A stretch of DNA of 6,073 bases from positions 1 through 6,073 of the forward strand of contig USEK01000093.1 in assembly GCA_900553705.1 (NCBI GenBank), in the 5' to 3' direction. The notes under the pieces were generated by a model, which searched no databases, was not told the DNA's origin, and saw nothing but the letters and a program-made list of their open reading frames with translations. Origin of the DNA: an uncultured Collinsella sp. Lineage in GTDB: Bacteria > Actinomycetota > Coriobacteriia > Coriobacteriales > Coriobacteriaceae. This document shows, piece by piece, positions 1-6,073 of the stretch; the stretch's first letter is position 1, and each line of letters begins with the position of its first letter. The translations under genes were made by a program, and so were the position numbers.

Positions 1-37
1 CTAGTCGTCGGCAGCGTCAGATGTGTATAAGAGACAG
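1..37 (+). other. Nextera/Tn5 sequencing adapter (artefact)
   Basis: Bases 5-37 match the 33-base Illumina Nextera read-1 transposase adapter. Its last 19 bases (19-37) are the Tn5 mosaic end, AGATGTGTATAAGAGACAG. Bases 1-4 (ctag) precede the adapter and could be the tail of a sample index; that is a guess. This is library DNA, not genome. Genomic sequence starts at 38. Confidence 0.97.
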
Positions 38-567
38 CCATGGCGCTGGGCTCGGCGTTCCATGCCGCCTGCCAGTGGCTCATCGAGATGGGTGCCGATG
101 CACTGCCCGCCGCGCGTGCCGATGCGCTGGCGCGCCTGTGGTGCCTGACGCCGGAGCAGCGCGAACGCTTCGACGTTGCCCTGGACCGCTGGCTCAAGTC
201 GGCTGTTCGTGCCGACCTGCTCGCGTGGCCGTGCGTTCGCGCCGAGGTGCCGTTCTTTTCGCTGGGCTGCGAGGACGAGGACATCGCTCGCTACGGTGCA
301 TATGCCGAGGGCGCCATCGACGCTTTGGCGACGAACCCGGCGGATTCGTCACGCGCACTGGTCATCGACTACAAGACGGGCGGCACACCGGACGAGACGC
401 CGGAACAGCTGCAGGAGAAGCACGCCCTGCAGGCGCGCGTCTACGCTGATGTTCTACACAAGGCGGGCTTTGAGGCCGTGACCGTCAAGTTCGTCCGCGT
501 TGAGCAGGCGAATCCAGCCATCTTCGTCGAACCCCCCGAGCCCCAAGTGGTTACCTACAATCTCTAG
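38..567 (+). CDS. addA: AddA/RecB-type helicase-nuclease, C-terminal nuclease domain (5' truncated)
   Basis: This is the last ~175 residues of an ATP-dependent exonuclease, the PD-(D/E)XK nuclease domain that ends AddA and RecB proteins and cuts DNA during double-strand-break resection before recombination. Counting from the ATG at 40, the nuclease signatures appear in the usual order: GSAFH with H7, an AEVPF strand with E69, EGAID with D94, VIDYKTG with D110 and K112, and QARVY with Q131 and Y135. These match the metal-binding and catalytic residues of RecB-family nucleases, so the domain looks active. The cysteine cluster that forms the iron-sulphur site at the C-terminus of AddB is absent, which favours AddA. 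The ATG at 40 touches the adapter junction and has no ribosome binding site. It is almost certainly an internal Met, with the helicase motifs lost off the contig. A solo RecB-like nuclease or another UvrD-family protein remains possible. Confidence 0.82.
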
Positions 568-579
568 CCCTCAGATAAC

Positions 580-642
580 TTGCGGTGGAATAGTTCCTGT
601 ATTGCGGCCCAGGTGGCCCAGGCGGGAACTATTCCACCGCAA
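580..642. repeat. Perfect 18-bp inverted repeat with 27-base loop
   Basis: The left arm (580-597, TTGCGGTGGAATAGTTCC) is exactly complementary to the right arm (625-642, GGAACTATTCCACCGCAA). The loop (598-624) can itself fold: GGCC at 606-609 pairs with GGCC at 615-618 around five bases. The element starts 12 bases after the nuclease-gene stop codon and ends about 100 bases before dnaE. No T-run follows on either strand, so it is not a textbook intrinsic terminator. It may be a dispersed palindromic repeat, an mRNA 3'-end stabiliser or a protein-binding site. The sequence does not decide between these. Confidence 0.9.
606..622. repeat. Two direct copies of GGCCCAGG inside the palindrome loop
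   Basis: GGCCCAGG occurs at 606-613 and again at 615-622, separated by a single T. The duplication lies entirely within the loop of the 580-642 inverted repeat. It is also what lets the loop form its inner GGCC/GGCC hairpin. Confidence 0.85.
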
Positions 643-698
643 CTGCAAGAGGAGCCGTGTGGGTTTGGCTAGGTTCGGGTGCTGTCCGTGCCGTGGGG

Positions 699-704
699 TA
701 AAAT
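699..704 (+). promoter_or_regulatory. Possible -10 element of the dnaE promoter
   Basis: TAAAAT at 699-704 matches the sigma-70-type -10 consensus at five of six positions, and it is an A/T island in GC-rich surroundings. Transcription would start near 711, giving a leader of about 33 bases. No convincing -35 box stands at the normal distance; the nearest, TTCGGG at 674-679, is 19 bases upstream and weak. The location after the palindrome and before the dnaE ribosome binding site supports the call, but the motif alone is weak. Confidence 0.4.
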
Positions 705-731
705 CGTTCAGTTAGAACACGAACCCGCATC

Positions 732-735
732 GGAG
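732..735 (+). promoter_or_regulatory. Shine-Dalgarno site of dnaE
   Basis: GGAG at 732-735 lies 8 bases before the ATG at 744, an ideal spacing. Reading upstream in the same frame, a TAA stop at 699-701 comes before any other ATG, GTG or TTG, so 744 is the only possible start in this stretch. Confidence 0.8.
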
Positions 736-743
736 CTCATCAC

Positions 744-3700
744 ATGGCATTCGTCCATCTGCACAACCACACTGTTTTCTCCATGCTCGACGGCGCAACC
801 CGTATCCAGGATATGGTCAACCGTGCCGTTGAGCTTGGCATGCCCGCCGTGGCCATTACCGACCACGGTTACATGTACGGCGTACCCGACCTGGCGCTGG
901 CCTGCGACGCCGTCAATCACAACACGCCCGAGTACAAAACCTGGAGCCACGACAAGGCCTTCTTGGAAAAGGACCGCCGCGACGAGCTGGTGGAGCCCGA
1001 TCCCGAGGCAAACCCGCGCGAGCATGCCCAGTATGTAAAGGACATGGCCATGTGGGATGAGAAGGGCAACATCGACGAGCTCAAGCCGCCTCTGGTCATC
1101 AAGCCCATCTTTGGCTGCGAGGTTTACTTTACGCCGGACGAGACGCTCGCCCGCGACCATAAGCCCGAGCTCTACCACATGATCCTTCTGGCCAAGGACC
1201 AGGAGGGCTACGTCAACCTGATGCAGACGGTCTCCGAGGCCGCCGTGCAGGGCTTTTACTACAAGCCGCGCGTGACGCTCGACAACCTGCGCCGCCATGC
1301 CAAGGGCATGATCTGCACGAGCGCCTGCATTGCGGGCATCATCCCCAAATACATCGACCGCGGCGACATGGAAGGCGCCATCAAATGGGCCGAGACCTTC
1401 CGCGACACCTTCGACCCCGGTGACTTCTATATCGAGATCCAGGAACACGGCATTACCACCGATAACGGCCTGACCGACGAGCAGATGGATCGCACGCTCA
1501 TCGACATCGCCAAACAGGTGGGCGTCAAGGTCATCGCCACTAACGACTTCCACTATCTGCGCCGCGAGGACGCGCCGGTGCAGGACGTCATCATGTGCAT
1601 CGGCATGAACGCCAAGGTCGACGACCCCAACCGCATGCGCATGACCGGCTCGGAGTTCTACATGAAGACCGAGGAGGAGATGCGGGCAATGTTCCCGTAT
1701 TGCCCCGAGGCCTGCGACAACACGCTCGAGATCGCCGACAAGTGCTACGTTGAGCTGGACTGGGACTCCATCATCCTGCCGCGCTTCCCGTTGCTCGACC
1801 CCGGCGAGACGCACGAGAGCCAGTTCCGCCGCGAGTGCGAGAAGGGCCTGCGCCAGCACTACGGCGACGACTGGGCTACGCGCGAGATCGGCGGCGTCAA
1901 CATCAAAGAGCGCTTTGAGTACGAATACAAGGTCATCTGCGACAAGGGCTTTGCCGCCTACTTTTTGATTGTTGCCGAGTACGTGCAATGGGCCAAGGAC
2001 AACGGCATCGGCGTCGGCCCCGGCCGTGGCTCGGCCGCCGGCGCTATCGTCGCCTACGCCATGAACATCACCGCGTTCGATCCGCTCGAGAACGGCCTGA
2101 TGTTCGAGAGGTTCCTGTCCCCGCAGCGTACCGAGATGCCCGATATCGATATGGACTTCGACGATGAGCGGCGCCTCGAGGTCGTGGAGCACGTTCGCCA
2201 GCTCTACGGTCCCGAGAAGGTCACCCACGTCATCACCTATTCGACCATTAAGGCCAAGCAGGCCATCAACGACGCCGCGCGCGTCCTGGACTACCCGGTC
2301 TACATGGGCCAGCGCCTGTCCAAGATGGTTTCGAGCGACCCCAAGGTCAAGCTCAAGCAGGTACTCGAAAAACAACCCGGCAAAGAGGATCTGTTTAACC
2401 CCGACTTTGCCGAGGCCTATAAAAAGGACGACGACGCCCGCCGCATCATCGACACGGCGCTCTCGATCGAGGGCCTCACCCGTGGCGAGGGCGTGCACGC
2501 GTGCGCCGTTCTGATCTGCCGCGACCCCGTCAACGAGCACGTGCCCACCAAGCTCGATACCAAGGGCGGCGTGGAGATTACCCAGTACGAGGGTCATACC
2601 GTTGCCGACATGGGCCTGCTCAAGATGGACTTCTTGGGCCTGCGCACGCTGACGGTTATCTCTAAGGCCAAGGCAAACATCAAAAAGAACTTCGGCATCG
2701 ACATCAAAGAGGAAGAGATCCCCTTTGACGATCCCGAGATCTTTAAGCTCATGGGCTCCGGTCACACTGCCGGCGTCTTCCAGGTCGAGTCCGCCGGCAT
2801 GACGGCCACGATTAAGAACATGAAGCCCACCGAGTACAAGCACGTCGTGGCATTGATCGCTCTGTACCGCCCGGGCCCGCTGGGCGCCGGCATGGTTTCG
2901 TCCTACATCAACCGTATGAACGGTAAGGAGCCGGCCGTCTCCTACGACGACCGTCTGGACGACATCCTGGGCGAAACCTACGGCACCATGGTCTACCAGG
3001 AGCAGGTTATGCTCATCTCCGTCGAGATGTGCGGCTTCTCCAAGGGCGAATCGGACTCGCGTATCCGTAAGCCCGTGGCTAAGAAAAAGATCAAGCTGCT
3101 CACGTCGACGGTGCTCCACTGGGAGGATGGCTCGGACGAGACCACCTACGACCACTGGATGAACGGCGCTATCAAGAACAACTACACGCGCGAAGTCGCC
3201 CAGAAGATTTGGGACGATGTTCTCGAGTTCGCGTCCTACGCCTTCAACAAGTCGCACTCCGCCGGCTACGCCATCCTGGTTATGCAGACGGCGTGGCTCA
3301 AGGCGCACTATCCGCACGAGTACATGGCGGCCGTTCTGACGTCCTATACGGGCAAGACCGACAAGATCGTGCACTACGTCTCGGCGTGCCGTCATGACGG
3401 CATCCCCGTGCTTTCGCCAGATGTCAACGAGTCCGGCACCGAGTTCACGGCTACCAAGGAGGGCGTGCGCTTTGGCCTGGCCGGCATCCGCGGCGTGGGT
3501 ACCGGCGTGGCGCAGGCGATTATCGCCGAGCGCGAGGCGGGCGGCCCGTTTAAGACGCTGCACGACTTTGTCGAGCGCGTGGACTCGAGCCAGGCCAACC
3601 GTCGCGTGATCGAATCGCTGATCAAGGCAGGTGCCTTCGACTCCACGGGGTATCCGCGTCGCCAGATGATGCACTTTGTGGATAAGAACAATCCCGAGAA

Positions 3701-4547
3701 CATCATCGATGCCGCGGTAAAGCGTCAGAAAGATCGCGCAAGCGGCCAGACGTCGTTCTTCGATATGTTTGGCGACGTTGAGGGGTCGGGCTTTGAGGTT
3801 AGCGTGCCCGATCCGGATGGCCAGGAGTGGGACCGCCACCTTAAGCTGAGCCAGGAGAAGGAGGTTTTGGGCATCTATGTCTCGGACCACCCGCTGCGCC
3901 CGTTTGAGTATGCACTAGCCAAGGCGCGCGACTTCTCGTTCTCGCAGATCGACACCGGCTACGAAGTTCAGAATCCTACGGGCGGCACCATCAACCAGGA
4001 GATTCCCGAGGGCAAGGCGCTGTGGTGGGCCGGCATGGTCTCGAGCGTGTCCAAGCGCGTGACCAAAAACGGCGACCCCATGGGCATCGTGCAGCTCGAG
4101 GACATGGAAGGCGAGGCCACGGTCGTGGTGTTCCCCAAGACCTACAAAGAGGCCGAGGGGTATCTGTACGGCGAGGTCGATCCCGAGACCGGCGCGCAGC
4201 TGTCCGACGCGTTTGTGCGCATTAAGGGCAAGCTCGAGCGCTCGGACCGCGGCGACCAGATCATCGCGCAGGAGATTGTGCCGCTGGAGCTTAGCGAGGA
4301 GAAAAACAAGCCCAAGGTCTTTGAGGTCATGGTGCCCAACAGCCGCTTTAGCCAGGGCAATATGGCGCGCCTGGCCACGGTGCTCACCACCAACCCGGGC
4401 GGCGACCGCGTGGAGATCTTTATTGAGCAAGTCGACGGGCGCGTGCTACGTGCCGAGGTGCCAGCCAAGGTCAACGCACGCTCGATTCCGCTGCTGGCAG
4501 AGGCAAAGGCCATCGTCGGCAACCAAGGCCGCGTGACGGTTATCTAA
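744..4547 (+). CDS. dnaE: DNA polymerase III alpha subunit (replicative DnaE, PHP-containing)
   Basis: This complete 1267-residue protein is the catalytic subunit of the replicative polymerase, adding nucleotides at the fork when bound to the beta clamp. The N-terminal PHP domain (about 1-290) has HLHNHT (H5, H7), D16, TDHG (D40, H41), GCE (E126), H145, C195 and NDFH (D268, H270). That looks like the full metal-binding set, so 3'-5' proofreading is likely. The palm has GPGRGSAAG (about 425-433), PDIDMDF with catalytic D469 and D471, and MDFLGLRTLT with D629. Fingers motifs include ALYRPGPL (about 706-713) and FNKSHSAGYA (834-843). A helix-hairpin-helix lies near 908-946, a beta-clamp-type motif QTSFF at 1002-1006, an OB fold at about 1093-1182, and a C-terminal domain to 1267. 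Oddities are a charged insert of about 60 residues in the PHP domain (about 57-117), and IRKPVAKKK (774-782) where RRAMGKKK is usual, followed by about 12 extra residues. No frameshift is visible. Confidence 0.98.
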   Translation: MAFVHLHNHTVFSMLDGATRIQDMVNRAVELGMPAVAITDHGYMYGVPDLALACDAVNHNTPEYKTWSHDKAFLEKDRRDELVEPDPEANPREHAQYVKDMAMWDEKGNIDELKPPLVIKPIFGCEVYFTPDETLARDHKPELYHMILLAKDQEGYVNLMQTVSEAAVQGFYYKPRVTLDNLRRHAKGMICTSACIAGIIPKYIDRGDMEGAIKWAETFRDTFDPGDFYIEIQEHGITTDNGLTDEQMDRTLIDIAKQVGVKVIATNDFHYLRREDAPVQDVIMCIGMNAKVDDPNRMRMTGSEFYMKTEEEMRAMFPYCPEACDNTLEIADKCYVELDWDSIILPRFPLLDPGETHESQFRRECEKGLRQHYGDDWATREIGGVNIKERFEYEYKVICDKGFAAYFLIVAEYVQWAKDNGIGVGPGRGSAAGAIVAYAMNITAFDPLENGLMFERFLSPQRTEMPDIDMDFDDERRLEVVEHVRQLYGPEKVTHVITYSTIKAKQAINDAARVLDYPVYMGQRLSKMVSSDPKVKLKQVLEKQPGKEDLFNPDFAEAYKKDDDARRIIDTALSIEGLTRGEGVHACAVLICRDPVNEHVPTKLDTKGGVEITQYEGHTVADMGLLKMDFLGLRTLTVISKAKANIKKNFGIDIKEEEIPFDDPEIFKLMGSGHTAGVFQVESAGMTATIKNMKPTEYKHVVALIALYRPGPLGAGMVSSYINRMNGKEPAVSYDDRLDDILGETYGTMVYQEQVMLISVEMCGFSKGESDSRIRKPVAKKKIKLLTSTVLHWEDGSDETTYDHWMNGAIKNNYTREVAQKIWDDVLEFASYAFNKSHSAGYAILVMQTAWLKAHYPHEYMAAVLTSYTGKTDKIVHYVSACRHDGIPVLSPDVNESGTEFTATKEGVRFGLAGIRGVGTGVAQAIIAEREAGGPFKTLHDFVERVDSSQANRRVIESLIKAGAFDSTGYPRRQMMHFVDKNNPENIIDAAVKRQKDRASGQTSFFDMFGDVEGSGFEVSVPDPDGQEWDRHLKLSQEKEVLGIYVSDHPLRPFEYALAKARDFSFSQIDTGYEVQNPTGGTINQEIPEGKALWWAGMVSSVSKRVTKNGDPMGIVQLEDMEGEATVVVFPKTYKEAEGYLYGEVDPETGAQLSDAFVRIKGKLERSDRGDQIIAQEIVPLELSEEKNKPKVFEVMVPNSRFSQGNMARLATVLTTNPGGDRVEIFIEQVDGRVLRAEVPAKVNARSIPLLAEAKAIVGNQGRVTVI

Positions 4548-4565
4548 GCTACCCCGGGTGAGATT

Positions 4566-4570
4566 GGAGG
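4566..4570 (+). promoter_or_regulatory. Shine-Dalgarno site of the SNF2-family gene
   Basis: GGAGG at 4566-4570 lies 5 bases before the ATG at 4576. A GTG in frame directly before that ATG (4573-4575) would leave only 2 bases of spacing, so ATG is preferred. The whole gap from the dnaE stop is 28 bases (4548-4575) and contains no terminator-like hairpin, which supports one transcript covering both genes. Confidence 0.8.
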
Positions 4571-4575
4571 AAGTG

Positions 4576-6040
4576 ATGGCGCAGGGGACGTTTGTGCAGG
4601 CGCTTCGCAAAGAGGCGGCTTTGAGCGGCACCTTTATGAAGGGGCGTTCGCTCATGCTCAACGGCGCCGTGCTGTCGATTGAGGACAGCGGCTCGCGCTT
4701 CTCCAAAATCGTGACGGTTGAGGGCTCGGTGCGCGGCTCGCGCGGCGACCTGTACAAGACGCGCGTGGCGCTCGACATGGACGAGCACGAGGTAATCGAC
4801 TACGATTGCGATTGTCCCGCTGCCTATCGTTACCCCGGCATGTGCAAGCACGCCATTGCCACGGCTCTGGCGTATTTGGATGCCAGCGGCGCCGAGCCCG
4901 TCGAAGGTTTGCGCACGCCGGTTCGCACGTTTACGGCGCAGCCGAAACAGCCCGCGCGCACCGCGCCCAAAGCGCCGGCCGTCAACCCCAACTTTCCCTT
5001 CCCAGCACCCGTCCCCACGAGTCCCAGCCTCATGGCGGCGCTCTCCGATCTTTCGGACGCGCGCATGGGTGAGCTGGCGAGCATGCGCCGCAAGCTTGCC
5101 GGTGCCGTTGATCCCGACGCCCCCAAAGCGGCGTTGGAGCCTTCGTTGGTGCCGTACTACAATCCGCTGTTCGCCGACCGCTTTAACTGGGCGCTCGAGT
5201 TTCGCATTCGCTGCGGTTCGGTGTCCTACGTGGTTAAGGATATCGACGGCATGGCCGACGCCTATGTCCGAGGCGGTACGTTCTCGTACGGCAAGAAGCT
5301 CACGTTTGTCCATACGCCCGAAGCCTTCGAAGACGTGTCGACAAAGCTGCTCAACCTTGTCGTGACGACAGTTGCCTATCTCGATGACATCACAAGCTCG
5401 CGTTCGGCGTCGTACGACTTTGCCCGTAGCGGTTTTGTTGCCGAGCGTCAGTTGCCGCTGTCCGAGCATAGCATCGTATATGTGCTGGACCTGCTGCGCG
5501 GCCAGACCATCTCCTTTGAGCCCGCCTGGTCGCGAGGGACGACGACGCATCGCACCTATGATGTGGCGGTTGAGCCAGCATCGCAAGGGGAGGACGAGGC
5601 GCTGTCTAAGCGCCCACCGCTCCTTGCCGCCAAAATCGCGCCGGCGGCTGGTGGCAGCTACGATCTACGCCTGCCGGCCGATGCATACTGCTTTGCTTCG
5701 GGCGACGTTGCCTATCTGGTCGACACCCGCCGTGCGCGCCGCGCCGATGTGGCGTTTGCCCAGCATGCGGCGCCGTTTCTATCGCGTTTGCTGCCCTGTC
5801 GCACGCCGGTCCATATCGCTGCCGACCAGGTGGGGGAGTTCTGTCGTATGGCGCTGCCCATTTTGCGCGACTACACCGACCTTACCGCGCCCGCTGCGCT
5901 CGATACCGTGGCGCCCGAGCCGGGCTTTGCCATGGCGATCGGCGTCGACGATGGTCTCGTGACCTGCAAAATTACGGTTACCTACGGCGACTGGTCGGCA
6001 GATCTCTTTAGCCTGGGCGCTCCGGGCAGCCCCTTCGAAG
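4576..6040 (+). CDS. SNF2-family helicase with SWIM zinc finger, N-terminal part (3' truncated)
   Basis: This frame stays open for 488 codons from the ATG and runs into the adapter without a stop, so the gene is cut by the contig end. Near the N-terminus, residues 78-92 form a SWIM zinc finger: CDC (C78, C80), nine residues, then CKH (C90, H92). SWIM domains bind DNA or protein. A Pro/Ala-rich linker follows (about 120-150). Residues about 190-480 resemble the helicase-associated region found in bacterial SNF2 proteins, including a stretch around KDIDGMADAY and SYGKKLTFVH (221-246). In that family an ATPase of two RecA-like domains follows; no Walker motif is visible here, so the ATPase should lie beyond the contig. 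The expected role is ATP-driven movement on DNA to remodel or displace bound proteins, such as RNA polymerase or repair factors. The true substrate cannot be read from this. Codon use matches dnaE. A SWIM protein without an ATPase is possible but less likely. Confidence 0.78.
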
Positions 6041-6073
6041 CTGTCTCTTATACACATCTGACGCTGCCGACGA
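6041..6073 (-). other. Nextera/Tn5 sequencing adapter, reverse orientation (artefact)
   Basis: These 33 bases are the exact reverse complement of the adapter at 5-37, with the Tn5 mosaic end at 6041-6059. Genomic sequence ends at 6040. The SNF2-family reading frame continues through this block only because the adapter has no stop in that frame. Confidence 0.97.

Noticed and set aside
21..449. Plus-strand open frame starting MCIRDS
   Set aside because: Its start lies in the adapter, and it runs out of frame with the nuclease domain, whose motifs are clear in the other frame.
40..567. Complete small nuclease gene starting at the ATG at 40
   Set aside because: The ATG abuts the adapter, no ribosome binding site can precede it in the genomic sequence, and the nuclease domain begins immediately, as expected for the cut end of a longer protein.
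580..650. Intrinsic terminator for the nuclease gene
   Set aside because: The stem is strong, but no run of T follows the right arm on the plus strand or the left arm on the minus strand. A role in 3'-end formation is not excluded.
568..743. Small RNA gene, tRNA or small ORF in the intergenic gap
   Set aside because: Apart from the palindrome, the -10-like site and the dnaE ribosome binding site, I see no cloverleaf, CRISPR-type repeat or plausible short coding frame with its own ribosome binding site.
708..3890. Open frame of 1060 codons on the minus strand across dnaE
   Set aside because: It is in exact codon register with dnaE, so it stays open merely because dnaE avoids TTA, CTA and TCA. 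Its product is a low-complexity run rich in Leu, Val, Ala, Gly, Asp and His without recognisable domains, and dnaE itself is unmistakable.
3915..4430. Open frame of 171 codons on the minus strand over the 3' part of dnaE
   Set aside because: It is the continuation of the in-register antisense shadow beyond the CTA codon at 3915-3917, and it overlaps the conserved OB-fold region of DnaE.
4549..5586. Open frame of 345 codons on the minus strand across the SNF2-family gene
   Set aside because: It is also in codon register with the sense gene and is explained by the same codon avoidance. The sense strand has a SWIM finger, a good ribosome binding site and a matching family.
5779..6057. Minus-strand open frame starting MCIRDS
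   Set aside because: It starts in the right-hand adapter and is antisense to the SNF2-family gene.
5..6073. Transposon bounded by 33-bp terminal inverted repeats
   Set aside because: The repeats are the commercial Nextera adapter with the Tn5 mosaic end. There is no transposase gene, and the bases next to them (38-46 and 6032-6040) are not a target-site duplication.

Overview
This window is a short, GC-rich bacterial contig (genomic part 38-6040) with a known Illumina Nextera/Tn5 adapter joined to each end. It holds three genes, all on the + strand: the 3' end of an AddA/RecB-type helicase-nuclease (38-567), a complete dnaE for the replicative DNA polymerase III alpha subunit (744-4547), and the 5' part of a SNF2-family helicase with a SWIM zinc finger (4576-6040, cut off by the contig end). 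Both outer genes are truncated by the assembly or library, not by any visible mutation.

Organism: strong G/C preference at third codon positions, the near absence of TTA, CTA and TCA codons, and the character of the DnaE protein suggest a high-GC actinobacterium. My best guess is a gut Coriobacteriia such as Collinsella. This rests on recalled family resemblance, not a search. The Nextera adapters fit a metagenome or isolate short-read assembly.

Layout: the nuclease gene ends at 567. A 176-base intergenic gap follows. It holds a perfect 18-bp inverted repeat with a structured 27-base loop (580-642), then a probable -10 element (699-704) and a Shine-Dalgarno site for dnaE. After dnaE there are only 28 bases, with no terminator-like hairpin, before the helicase gene, which has its own strong GGAGG site. 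dnaE and the helicase are therefore probably co-transcribed.

The genes share a theme of DNA replication and repair: break resection (AddA), DNA synthesis with a probably active PHP proofreading domain (DnaE), and ATP-driven remodelling of nucleoprotein (SNF2). I see no wholly new multi-gene system. The points most worth a second look are the intergenic palindrome and two lineage-type departures in DnaE: a charged insertion of about 60 residues in the PHP domain, and an altered fingers motif followed by about 12 extra residues.
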